The notes: generated by a model from the sequence alone, not told the origin. Positions 51,301 through 61,948 are shown, counted from the stretch's first letter. The stretch: DNA of 64,000 nt from Lepturacanthus savala (GCA_030544235.1 CM060461.1:9326449-9390448); one strand, 5' to 3'. A program made the numbers and translations.

Positions 51301-52915
51301 ACTAAACAAAAAATGATTCTTTTGCATGTTTTGCTGCCCCTTATGTTTGTGTCACCGGGCCACTCTGTTTATTGTTTAAAAAAAAAAAAAAAAAAAAAAG
51401 ATAAAAATGGAAAAAAAGAAAAAAATTATTAAAAATATATATATATGTTTGCCCCCACGTAAAAAAACACAAACTATAGAGATGGCTCATATGCATGAAC
51501 ATTGAACATGTGCAAGTTTTATATCATTATTGGTTCAGAGGTTTGCTAAATATAAAGTCAGTCGATTATGAAAATTATAGGAAGCCTAATTGGATTTGGG
51601 AAGCGTGCGTGCTTGTCCCTCCCACATATGACTGAAGCACAGCAGCTACGAAAAGGGAAAGAGAGAAACTTGCTCATGTAGCTCTGGATGTGTAGTTATG
51701 GTTCCTGATTTAAGATCCTTTATCTTTGTCAAAAAGTCTGGATATTTTGACATCACTCAAACAAAAATCAGTATTATTTCTTTTATTGACTTAATTACCT
51801 CTTCAGCAGAAAGAACCCTTTTTAAAAATCCATTCCATTCTACATATTAGATGATTTCTAATGGAATCCTGTTCTGTCATTTTGTTTTCTGTGTAATCTG
51901 CATTTTATACACAAGGGGCCGCTGTTTAGCTTCTTTAGTCGTAAACCATAATTAAAAAAAAAAGGACTAAATGATGAGGGGGACAAATCCCTTATAACAC
52001 GGAGTACTGGGCCTTTTTGCATTTTGCAGTGTTATGAGAACTTGGATATGCTTTGTACAGAATTTTTACAGGTGTGAAATTTGCCGAACTTACTTGAGTA
52101 AGGTGAAAGGCCGGGCTTTACCACGTGAACACATTTGAATACAGGATTTACATGCCCATTGCTTCCTTGTTATGTGAAGAAAACTAAACAAATCCAAGGT
52201 GACCTTTGAACTGTTTCAGGTGGGATGCTTTGTAGTTGGATGTATAATTTTCAGCCAGTAGTTATTCTATGCCAGTGTGGGAAAAGAAATAGGAAGTAGG
52301 GCTACACTGGCGGTTGATCAGACAGATCACTGGTTACTAAGAATAGGTACACCATCTTTTCATTTATACACATCCTGTAAGGAAGATTTGAAAAGAAATA
52401 TTCATGGCTTTGCTAAAAAGAAAACCTTGTTTCCCCCCTCGATGCTGTTCTGAAACATAAAACGCAGTGTCTGTATATGACCATTGCATACTACGTTGCC
52501 AATACTACAGTGTGATGAGACTTTTGTTCTTGCATGAATCGAGACACTGTTCTCCTACCTCATGTTGTGATATAAAAAGATGTTTTTTAAGCAGAAGACA
52601 CTGCATCTCTAACTGTTAATCATCATTGATATTTACTAGTAAATTACATACCTGTAAATGCTTTTAGCTAATACCTCAGTTGTATCTAGTGTTTGTTTTT
52701 TTCTGTTTTTGCCCTTCCCTGATTTCAGATCTTGTAAATATACCCTGTATAGACAATGAACTTGGATCAAATTCAAGTAAAGTTCTGTAGTGTCAAAACC
52801 AGTGTTGTCTTTTTTGTTTTTTCTGCTCGTACTGCTGGTCTTAAAACCTCCACATTGATGTTGCTGATCTGTTCTTTTAATTTCTGCATGGAAATAAACC
52901 ACAAGTGATGAAGCA
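48394..52915 (+). other. SKIL: SKIL 3' UTR (extent inferred)
   Basis: No other exon is seen for 4.5 kb after the stop. A run of 20 or so A residues lies at about 51380-51400 and T-rich tracts are frequent. AATAAA at 52893-52898 is the first canonical poly(A) signal I found, with AGTAAA near 52773 and ATTAAA near 51945 as alternatives. Human SKIL also has a long 3' UTR. The true end could be earlier. Confidence 0.5.
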
Positions 52916-53959
52916 GCAGCTGCACAGAATCCAACAGCTGCTACATTCAATCAATCAAACCTTATTTATATAGCAACTTTCGTTTATGTAGCGCCTTTTA
53001 TACAAGTTGAATGCATTTGTTTGTTTTACAAGTGACAAATGCACAGAAAATAGAGTGGGAGATTAATGCACACCATGATTAAATCATAATAAAACAAGAT
53101 GTCTCTAGGTTAAATTATTATTTAAGAATATTTAATAAAAAAAGGTACTGTTTTTGGAAATAAATGAAAAAATGACAACAAAATGAACACAGTGAGGTCT
53201 GTGGTGTGCCGCACTTTAAAGGGACAGGGATAAAAAGGAGCCAGGAAAAGTCACCTGAAGACCAAATATGTGACAAAGTGTCTACTATTGATTTTCCTAA
53301 CTTGACTCAGAAAACTTCAACTCGCTGTATATTTACATAGTGATAAAAACAACAAATGAAGAAAATACATTTAATTACATATAAAAGTACACACTCAGTG
53401 TACATATACATGCACAAGTTTGATATATGAGTCTTTTATTAGGGTTCCAAGCTGCTGAAAATTAGAAACTGTCATAGTAAATAGAGAATCAATGGAAGTA
53501 TCAACTGTTCTGTAGAAATGAGCCACTGCTCAGTAACCAGCCTCCAAGGATCACACAGGCCATGGTGTAGAGTGTATGGGGAAATAAGGCTAGAGATCTA
53601 TGCAGCAGCTGGTCTGTTTAAAGCTGGAGTGAATCATATAAGTAAAAGTGAAGGAGAGTTACGGCAGTCCTGGTTAAGTTTGTAACATATAGAGCAAAGA
53701 CCGTTTTTACAAAGGTATGTTTCAATATCAGTCTGTCTTAAAGATGACATTTTTTCCCATTTAGATTTTCTATTGTATTTTTTATTTCAGTAATCAAATG
53801 TTTACTACCTTGTTCTTATTTAGTATGCTAATGTTAATTAGTAGTGTAATTGGTGGTGATAAGCAACTTCTCAAAAAACTATTGAACATTGGAAAAGTTC
53901 ATATTTTGATGATGGGGCTAGATGAAAGGTCAGGGTTTCCACCATATTCATGATGAAGG

Positions 53960-54150
53960 GACACTTAAAGGTACAGGGTTTACGATTAAGCTGCAATCAG
54001 AGGAATAGACTTGACAGAAATGGAATACAATATACAGAAGTGTATTTGAATTAGTAAATAATTAAATAAAAATAAGAATATGTACCTTATATTAGGCAGT
54101 TTTTACCTACATTGGGTGGGTCTCCTTCTGCAGACCTCACCATATTGCAC
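53960..54150. repeat. Dispersed fish repeat related to 6358-6512
   Basis: Begins TTAAAGGTACAGGGTTTACG and contains GACTTGACAGAAATGGAATA, sharing the layout and several words (GACTTGGCAGAAATTAAATA) of the copy in the PRKCI intron. It lies within the presumed 3' UTR of GPR160. Confidence 0.5.
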
Positions 54151-54460
54151 CATTATGCAAACTAAATACATACAATAAATAAATACATACAAACTAAACA
54201 ATGGCTTTAGAAATGACATTTTGCATTTTTTTCAACTACCTCCTGCACATTTGGGTACTCCGTTGACGTCTGCGACATCATCACTATAGATCAGCTTCCA
54301 TCTGTATTCATCCTCTAGAGATCCTGAATCTTGTACAAATATCAATGCCATAGTTGACATATTTCAGTCTAGCCTAAAGTGGATAAAATAATTATTTCTA
54401 CAAGACATTTAGGGCTCAGCAGCTAATATCTTTCTATGATGCATCATATATGAAATTGCT

Positions 54461-55366
54461 TCACGCAGTCTCACGCTCTGTCTGCTGACTGCTGAATTCA
54501 AACTTCCACTCACAGAAGCTGTCGGGAGGAGCTGCTGCCAAGTCTTGACCAACCTGCGAGGCTGGACAGGTTACACACAAAATAGCTCCTATCAGCAGGC
54601 TGTTAATGAAGCAGAGCCAGGCCACATTCAGACTCAGGTATGCAGGAATCACCAACGGGAGCAGGAGAAGCACGACCAGGACAGCCAGGAAGAGGACCCA
54701 TGTGTTTAGTAATATACTCAGGGTTTGGTGCACAAATCTTCTCTTTTGGTGTTTCAGAACTGAGGTATTTAAGAATAACTGGGGGACGCAGCAGCTAAGG
54801 AAACCACCATGAAACGCTGCACAGCCCAGAGTCAGGAAGAGAAGCACCATGGTAACCTGCAGGATGTGCGGCGTGTGGGAGACCCAGCACTGACGTATCT
54901 GGTAATGAGGCACGTTGTCTAAAACAGGAATGAAGTCAGACAACAGAAGGACGTAGAGAACCGCCAGGAACCACAAAAGGGCGGCCTCCATCACCAAGGA
55001 GCACCTGTACCATCGGGCCCTGAACGTGGCAGGTCGTAGCCTCTGAGAAACGACACAGAAATGGTCCAAACCGCCCATGACCACGACAGGCCACTGCAGA
55101 GCGCCGTAGACTTGTCCAAGGATTTGAAGCAACAAACATATGTGGTATTTGCTCAGTGGGAAGCCCAGGACGACCAACAATCCATCAGCATGGATGTGAA
55201 TGGCGGCGAGGGACAGGGACAGGGCTGTGTCGACCACAGCCAGGGAAACACTGAACACCCCCATGAAGCTTCTGCAGATGTGGCTCCTCTGGAAAAAGAT
55301 CAGCGACCAGTTGAGCAGACACTTCCCTCCCAGCCCGAGCAGCGAGGAGGGGATGGAGACGTTCAT
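54461..55366 (-). CDS. GPR160: GPR160, orphan seven-transmembrane receptor
   Basis: A single open coding exon of 301 residues on the - strand, with hydrophobic segments at about 6-25, 35-57, 74-100, 125-143, 168-190, 217-239 and 247-266: a seven-helix plasma-membrane receptor. It matches remembered human GPR160 at LSKYHICLLLQI (human TKYHICLFTQI), IPAYLSLNVAWLCFINSLLI (human IPAYIEMNIPWLYFVNSFLI) and PPDSFCEWKFEF (human PLDPFVNWKCCF). As in the human protein there is no DRY after helix 3 (LDHFCVVS here) and no NPxxY in helix 7. The ATG sits in a good context (GATGCCATGA). Human GPR160 is about 338 residues, with a longer N-terminus. The frame stays open upstream to a splice acceptor at 55403, so extra residues could come from an upstream exon. 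It converges with SKIL. Confidence 0.88.
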   Translation of the reverse strand: MNVSIPSSLLGLGGKCLLNWSLIFFQRSHICRSFMGVFSVSLAVVDTALSLSLAAIHIHADGLLVVLGFPLSKYHICLLLQILGQVYGALQWPVVVMGGLDHFCVVSQRLRPATFRARWYRCSLVMEAALLWFLAVLYVLLLSDFIPVLDNVPHYQIRQCWVSHTPHILQVTMVLLFLTLGCAAFHGGFLSCCVPQLFLNTSVLKHQKRRFVHQTLSILLNTWVLFLAVLVVLLLLPLVIPAYLSLNVAWLCFINSLLIGAILCVTCPASQVGQDLAAAPPDSFCEWKFEFSSQQTERETA

Positions 55367-55402
55367 GGCATCTGAACTGAGGGAAATATGGAGCCTCTTC
55401 TG
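55367..55402 (-). other. GPR160: GPR160 5' UTR part of coding exon, with tandem splice acceptor
   Basis: On the - strand the sequence CCCCCGCAGCAG precedes the exon, so either of two adjacent AGs can be used (NAGNAG). The 36 bases between acceptor and ATG have no in-frame stop. Confidence 0.6.
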
Positions 55403-55619
55403 CTGCGGGGGAAACAGAGTGTTTAATCAGTGTTTTGACTGTTCCATTAAGATTTATCATAAAAACTGTAATACTACATATATTATCACCTCTTGTTGTG
55501 TTAGATTTTTTATCAACGTAACTTCTTTTGAACATTAGTTTTGCAAGTTTTGAACTTCAATTTGTTTGCTGCTAAATGACACACGTTCAGTATGTGTCAT
55601 TGATCTGAATTTATACATC

Positions 55620-55712
55620 TTGAATTATATATATATATATTATAAATATATTTATTATATTATAAATATAATAAATATTTTAAATATTTTAAATATAAAA
55701 AATAAGCAGATG
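55620..55712. repeat. AT-rich palindromic block
   Basis: Nearly pure A/T, with repeated TATTATAAATATA and AAATATTTTAAATATTTTAA words that are self-complementary. Confidence 0.75.
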
Positions 55713-55832
55713 AAACATATTCTACTGTTTATCACAGAATACTTTGGGTCAAAGTTATCAAGGACATTTGTTTTGAAACCATTTAAAATGTGAGGTGTGT
55801 GTATGTGTGTGAAAGAGAGAAAGAGAGTGAAG

Positions 55833-55840
<8 letters not shown>

Positions 55841-55929
<89 letters not shown>
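55841..55929. repeat. Long (TG)n microsatellite
   Basis: About 44 uninterrupted TG units (89 bp) in the presumed first intron of GPR160. Confidence 0.98.
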
Positions 55930-55930
<1 letters not shown>

Positions 55931-56391
55931 CACCTGACAAATGTAGCTGTACTGGAGTTCAATTTCTTCTGGTAATTCTGGTCTCCCTCATTCATTTCTA
56001 ATGATCAGTCACTTTTAACTGGGGACACCAAGAGTGTACAAAAGGTGAAACTTTGAACTTTGAACTCTGAAATGGTCAGATTTGACCAGCAACACAACAT
56101 GAGGGTAACCTTCCAAAGAATTTTAAAATAATAATACAATAAATAATACTCTACTTAAATATTTATTTGTTTCTAATAATGTTTTACCAAAAAGGATTTT
56201 GACTAAAGAGTTTTTTTTAAATCACATTTCCTACTTCACAAAATTCTTCATGTATGTACACTTTTCCACATCAGTCCGTGATAAGTTGTGTGGGAATATA
56301 GGGAAAAGGCTGCAGCTTGCATCAGAGAGCCTTTTCTGCCTGGCTGCAGCATCCTCTCATCACTCTGCCTCTCATACAGGTACATACAGTA

Positions 56392-56720
56392 CAAGTACCG
56401 TAAATACCGGACTATAAGCCGCTACTTTTTCATCTGCAGCTGCAGCGGTCCATTTGACCTTCATATGCAATTCCACGGTTAGTGTTAACAAACAGCAACA
56501 TTGGCAAACATATTGATATATATGTCATTTTTATGAAGTAGTTACGTAATAACTTGTATTGATTTATTTGCAGCTCCCGCAATTCTTCCGTTCAAACTTA
56601 ATTGAATCAATTTGCTATATAATACTAAAATATAGCCTATACAACTTACATTTTTGGCAATAGTATGTATTTAATAAATTGCATAATAAAATAGATAAAG
56701 AGTGAATGAAGTAAAGGTTT
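56392..56720. repeat. Fragment of a dispersed fish repeat (CCGGACTATAAGCCGC family)
   Basis: ACCGTAAATACCGGACTATA followed by AGCCGCTACTTTTTC is the recognisable end of a very common vertebrate repeat. The downstream limit is uncertain. Confidence 0.5.
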
Positions 56721-56900
56721 TTTATTAGTAGTCTGGGCCTAAATGCGCTACTCCCTTTTCTTTATGAATGGATTTGCTGGCAGAGGATAGATTCATTCAA
56801 ACAAAAATCATTCAGTGAGAAGAAAAAGAAAACATGAACAGGAATAAATATATATATAAGTTTAAAAAATAACAAGCTAACAATAAACTTTGAAGGGAAT

Positions 56901-56926
56901 CAAATATATCAAATATATCAAATAGT
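56901..56926. repeat. Short 9 bp tandem repeat (AAATATATC)
   Basis: Two exact copies and a partial third of AAATATATC. Confidence 0.8.
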
Positions 56927-56929
56927 GGT

Positions 56930-57180
56930 GTGTTGCGGCCGTGGACAGCGAACATTCCTACGGTGACCAGGTGCAGCAGAAGCTCCACCCTCGCTGTGCA
57001 TTTCCTACACACTGATTTCTGACATTTGTCACACGTGACCAGCGTTTTATTTTGTCTGCGGTGCGTGTTTTTTATGGCTCCGCCTCCTGCGCGACGCTGC
57101 GGCTGCTGCAGCTTCCTGCGCTCTGACGCCTTGAGGGCAGTTACCGGGGCAACCTGAATAACCGCTCTGTGCACGCTGTA
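56930..57180 (-). promoter_or_regulatory. CpG-rich patch, possible GPR160 promoter
   Basis: A local GC- and CpG-rich patch in AT-rich DNA. Read on the - strand it has CCATAAAAAA (57068-57077) and a GC box GGAGGCGG (57080-57087). Its position 1.7 kb upstream of the GPR160 exon suits a promoter. The same bases encode a Cys-rich frame on the - strand (57000-57060, NKTLVTCDKCQKSVCRKC) that may be a transposase remnant, so the role is uncertain. Confidence 0.3.
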
Positions 57181-58430
57181 AATTGTGAATGTTAAAGTAT
57201 AACTATTACAGCAATGGGTTTTGAATGCTATCAGCCCATTGAGTGCGGTGCATCAGTGGTTATCAGGCACAGGTGTATTTATTTAGCACCTTTTAACGCA
57301 GGACAAGTCAAAGACCAGACGAATGCTTCACAAAACATTTAAAAGCAAACCATTCAATCGAGTGAAAACGTCGGTGACACGGAAGTCATGTCTTCCTATA
57401 TTTTTCTTGGAAAATGAATATCTGAGGTGCAGTTTATAATTTAAAATGACACGTGTTCTGAAAAGCAAAACCAAACTCCACCTAACCCTTTATGACATTT
57501 AGGTCTGTGCATAATCTAAAGCATCTGGATCAGGATTTATAGAAAGACACATTGCTGTTGAGGTTTTTCTGTACTTTTTTCTGTACCACAGGCTGAGTGC
57601 CATCTACTTCCACTGTAGTCAAGTGAAGCCAGACATCACTATGGCTCTAATAGAGTCATAATATAATCAGCTCTGCAGGTGAGAAGAAAAATGAGCATTT
57701 TTGCAATTCGGATAAACTGTCCCTTTTTGCCACTTTGATAAAAATAAGCATAACACTATTATTTACAACAAAAAGAAAGACAAACTACCAGGATTCATTA
57801 CCTGTGTGAATGCGGCAAACTGATCTGTAGCAATAAATCTCTTCTTACTTTTTAAGGCTTCAAAACATTCTGGATCCAGCTTCGGTGGTGTAAATCGACA
57901 GGAGGAGTTTGTGTGTGAAGCTCAAGGAAGGAAACGCACGAACAAGGAAGTTCGTAGTTCTTGTGCCGCACTGTTTGAACATGAATGACTCTAGAACATC
58001 TTTGTAAAATATTGCACAGCAATATATTATTCAAGGTTGCAGCATTGACTTGCACCACAAAATGCTCTACAGTTTCTCTCCTTCCAAGGAAAATCCCTCT
58101 CTAATCCCACGCTTTGTAAGAAAAATCAGCATTTTAGACTGTGGTTTCACATCATTATATGCTGTCAAATTAGTGGGAATTTTAGTATCTTTTAATATAA
58201 AATGGGACTGTGTATAAGGGGAGACATGTCTGGGTTTGTGGACTTTGTTCTGATATACCTCCCTAGTTTAAAGGAAGTTCACTGTTTTGAGGTATTTTCA
58301 GATCCTGATAAGATCCCGACTGTTTAATAATTAATTAAATAAGTGTCATGGCACTCTGATTTAATGACTAATGTCTATTGAAGCCTCAGAATACAAAAAA
58401 ATAAATAAAAAGGAAATGGAACTGTTTACC
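57180..58430. other. Non-coding stretch with repeat-like words
   Basis: No exon is seen. TGTATTTATTTAGCACCTTTTA (57273-57294, quoted only as a recurring module) and CATCTACTTCCACTGTAGTC (57601-57620) are words common to dispersed fish repeats. Confidence 0.4.
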
Positions 58431-58432
58431 AG

Positions 58433-58949
58433 TGGTGGAAAGTAATTAACTACAGGATGACTTTTAAACTTTTAAAACTTTTAAAATAAGATTAAAAAAG
58501 AAACAAGTGATTTTTAACTTATCGTTTGATGTTTTACAAACAGCAGTGTAGTCGGCTCATATTTTACGTGTCTATGAGTTGTGAACAGCTCCACCAGATA
58601 GAGATGTTTCCTTCTAAAACATTTCACTTGGTTTTTATCTCAGTAAATGTTCAATATTTCTGAAAACTGAAATCATATTTGTGTATCAGAACGTTGTTTG
58701 TTCTTTCTTCTCCCATTAATCATCTCAAAACCTTCCAGGATTTATCTGGTGACCCTTTAGAATGCCCTGACTCCTAGGTTGAAAACCACTCTATTCAACT
58801 GTATATAAAGTAGTTCAGTACTTCAGCAGTTAGCTGTTACACACTTATATTTCAGTATTAATGATCATGGTATAAAATAACATCAGTAATAGGGTCCAAA
58901 CCTAGTAGTTTCACTTTAACACTACATTATAGCTGCAAATACCTACATA
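58433..58949. repeat. Dispersed repeat beginning CAGTGGTGGAAAGTAA
   Basis: CCAGTGGTGGAAAGTAATTA is the hallmark start of a very abundant teleost MITE. Later words (TTTCAGTATTAATGATCATG) fit its interior. The Tc1 element at 58950 seems to have inserted into it, and a possible continuation follows at 61949. Confidence 0.5.
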
Positions 58950-59052
58950 CAAGTAGCCTATCATATCATTAGAATATGCTGCAAAAGTTTATTTCAGTAA
59001 TTCCATTGAAAAGTAAAACTTGTATATTATACCCATTCATTACACACAGACT

Positions 59053-59372
59053 GTCAGTCAGTCAGTCATTTTCTATACCTGCTTATTCCTCATTAGGGTC
59101 GCAAGGGTCTGCTGGAGCCAATCCCAGCGTGTTACGGTGAGAGGCAGGGATACACCCCAGATGGTCGCCAGCCAATCATGGGGCACACACACCATTCACT
59201 CACACCTATGGGCAATTTAGAGTCTCCAATTAACCTCAGCATGTTTTTGGACTGTGGGAGGAAGCCGGAGTACCTGGTGAAAACCCACACAGACACAGGG
59301 AGAACATGCAAACTCCACACAGAAAGGTCCCAGACCCAGGACCAAGGAGGTCTTGAACCTGCGACCTTCTTT
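59053..59372 (-). mobile_element. tRNA-like SINE/dispersed repeat nested in Tc1, - orientation
   Basis: It interrupts the Tc1 left arm: CACACAGACTG before it and AAATGTTTATGTCTTTTAAT after it are adjacent in the intact family. On the - strand it starts near a good pol III B box, GGTTCAAGACC (59348-59358), and then has the module CTTTCTGTGTGGAGTTTGCA, which is widespread in teleosts, and a tail of GAAAATGACTGACTGACTGA. The tRNA A box is missing. Confidence 0.6.
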
Positions 59373-59865
59373 AAATGTTTATGTCTTTTAATTTTGGTGA
59401 TTATAGTTAATTCCAAATTTAGTATCTCTAAAATTTGATTACTTAAGACTGACACAAATAAAGATTTCTAGAAATGTTGGCCAACTAAAAGTATGAACAT
59501 GAAAAGAATGAGCATGCACAGCTCTCATTATTTAGTTGGGGCTCCTTCTGCCTGAATAATGCAGCAGTGAGGCGTGGAGTCCGTCAGTCTTTGGTGCTGC
59601 TCAGGTGTTATGTTAGGTTGTTCTGATAGTGGCCTTCAGCTCTTCTGCATTGTTGGGTCTGGTGTGTCACATCTTCCTCTTCACAATACCCATAGATTTA
59701 CTGTGGGGTTATGGCCAATTAAGAACAGGGATACCATGGTCAATAGACCAGGTCCTGGTAGCTTTGGTGCCACGTCCTGTTGGAAAATGAAATCTCCATC
59801 TTCATAAAGTTAGTCAGCAGCAGTATGTGCTCTAAAACTTCCTGGTAGACAACTGCGATAGCCTT

Positions 59866-61113
59866 GTCACAGTCGTATGAAGTGATTCTGACTCTTCTGT
59901 AGTCACTTCACATGTTGTAAATTTCTTTTGATCCCAGGTTTATTGTACATAACCTTTGTGGTTGTAGAGATATTCCATAATTATCATCATTTATAGCAGG
60001 AAAACTGAATAGACTAATATTCATTTTACCCAATTCTGATACAATGATTGTGTTAATCTATAGGATTTATTCACCATGGCAACAGACTTTATTCTGTATG
60101 ATCCATGTCATGGCAACAAAAACCCTCAATTTAAAAGTAAACAAATTCTAACTTGTTTATATTTGAATATGTATCGTGGCCTCATGAAGCCTTTTTTTAG
60201 CTCAGTGTTAGATTTTTGCAAGAGATTTGTTGGTTAAAAGTTTTGATTTAATTGAGCCACAGTTTCTGTGAATGATTTTAAACATTTGGGGAAAAACTAT
60301 ACTACTGAAAAAGATTTCCATTTTTCCATTTTTGTTCTGCATTAATGTTTTCAGAAAATATTCTAAAAGTATTTATTGATCACGACATTAACATTATTAA
60401 ACTTTGGTGGAATTTCACCTTTATAGACCTGGTCATGTCATAAAACTTCAAAATAGTTAAGCAATGTAGAGACAAATGTTTACAATTTTACTAGAAGTGT
60501 GTGAGTAAATTACAAATCTGATCAAAAGTGTGTTTATAGACAATACAAAACCATTATAAATGGTTAAAACAGTGTATTGGTGCAGTTGTGTGTTCTGGTT
60601 TGAACATCTTACCATCTGGGCTCTGCTCAGTTCTCTCCACATGCTGGTTGATGATCTAAAAACCCACCTGCTGAAATCCATGTAAAGTCTCACTGTTTAT
60701 CTTAAAATAATTAAACTTCTCAAACAATCTGAAGTCTTGATGTGTATCGTAAAATAATCCAATTTATGAAACCAAATGTAAAGTCTTGATGTGAATCCAA
60801 CAAATGTTTCTCTGTGTGAAGTCTCCTCAGTTATGATTTAGATGATGTTATGATTTGTTACATTTGGATCTCTATTATTTGTGTTACCATGGCAACTACA
60901 CATACATACATTCACACATACATACACATATAAATGTCTAAAACATAATGAAGCATTAACAGTTTAACCACTGTTAACAATATTATAAATCCCAAATATA
61001 AATTGATTAATAGGAGGTTCCTACAGTCATGATAAACATGGGAAAAACATGGAATTTGGAAATAGCAATTTCCAGGCAAGTTTTGGAAATATAAATTATA
61101 AATAAACCCAGAT
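59866..61113. repeat. Unidentified insert inside Tc1 element
   Basis: The Tc1-like sequence breaks off after TAGACAACTGCGATAGCCTTG and resumes at CATCAGACTCTGGGACCTTG. The 1.25 kb between has no transposase similarity, is AT-rich and contains no convincing ORF. I cannot name the insert; it may replace deleted Tc1 coding sequence. Confidence 0.5.
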
Positions 61114-61118
61114 GTCCA

Positions 61119-61586
61119 TCAGACTCTGGGACCTTGATTTCCCAAGGAAATGCAAAATCTACTTTCATCATAGAACATAACTTTGGACTCCTCAGCAGCA
61201 GTCCAGTCCTTTTTGACTTTAGTCCAGGTGAGATGCTTCTGACATTGTCTCTTGTTCAAAAGTGGCGTGACACCAGGAATGCGACAGTCCCATGTCTTTA
61301 TATGTCTGTAGTGGTTCTTGAAGCACTGAGTCCAGCAGCAGTCCACTCTTTGTGAACCTCCCCCACATTTTTAATGGGTTTTGGTTTACAATCCTCTCCA
61401 GGGTATGGTTATCGCTATTGCTTGTACATGTTTTTCTACCACATCTTTTCCTACCCTTCACCTCTCTATTAATGTGTGTGTGAACAAAGAGCACCATGAA
61501 CAGCCTTTTTAGCAATGAGCTTTTGTGTCTTGCCCTCCTTGTGCAAGGTGTCAATGGCTTTCTTTTAGGTCAGCAATCTTCGCCAT
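61119..61586 (-). pseudogene. Broken Tc1 transposase, N-terminal two thirds
   Basis: Two overlapping - strand frames (61219-61554 and 61119-61346) share one ancestral coding region. One carries the helix-turn-helix part, the other the catalytic domain around FYDESRFC, where the D is the second catalytic aspartate region of the DDE family. They are out of frame with each other, so the gene is dead. The rest of the coding region continues beyond a foreign insert at about 59866-59530 (read as FQQD-like antisense of TCCTGTTGGAAAATGAAATC). Confidence 0.75.
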
Positions 61587-61606
61587 GATTGTGTCATATA
61601 TATATG

Positions 61607-61867
61607 GCACAATCATGGTGGTGGTGCAGGGGTTAGCGAGAAGACTTTGGTCTGGGACCTTTCTGTGTGGAGTTTGCATATTCCCCCTGTGTCTGTGTGG
61701 GTTTTCTCCGGCTTCCTCCCACAGTCCACGAACATGCTGAGGTTAATTGGAGACTCTAAATTGCCCATAGGTGTGAGTGTGTGAGTGAATGATGTGTGTA
61801 TCCCATGATAGGCATGATTGGCTCCAGCATTCCAACAAGGAATAAGCGGGTATAGATGATGAATGAA
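61607..61867 (+). mobile_element. Second copy of the same repeat nested in Tc1, + orientation
   Basis: Starts GGTGGTGCAGGGGTTAGCGA, an A-box-like tRNA start (TGGTGCAGGGGTTAGC), then CTTTCTGTGTGGAGTTTGCA and ends GATGATGAATGAATA, after which the Tc1 right arm resumes (CAAGTTTCACTTTTTGAATG). The B box region is deleted. It is inverted relative to the 59053-59372 copy. Confidence 0.6.
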
Positions 61868-61948
61868 TACAAGTTTCACTTTTTGAATGGTAATACTAAA
61901 ATAACTCAGCTTTTTTGTGATATTCTAATTATATGATAAGCATTTTTA

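Larger units (their letters stand above)
58950..61946 (-). mobile_element. Tc1/mariner element, complete ends, degenerate and interrupted
   Basis: Both ends read inward as CATAT(C/A)ATTAGAATAT followed some 60 bases later by AAA(A)GTGAAACTTGTAT-type sequence, forming long inverted repeats (58957-59030 and 61868-61940). TA lies directly outside each end (58948-58949 and 61947-61948), the Tc1 target duplication. Transposase coding is on the - strand: start near 61586, DNA-binding part with GRKTCTSNSDNHTLERIVNQ at about 61480-61420, and a catalytic part with NWTAEE-like DWTAAEESKVMFYDESRFC at about 61215-61150. Frameshifts and insertions stop it from encoding an active enzyme. Normal length for the family is about 1.3-1.6 kb; this copy is 3.0 kb because of at least three inserts. 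Confidence 0.85.

Noticed and set aside
55655..55975. ORFs made of His-Thr or Cys-Val repeats
   Set aside because: Translations of the (TG)n microsatellite, not genes. The same holds for 18728-19211, 28176-28622 and 39543-39734.
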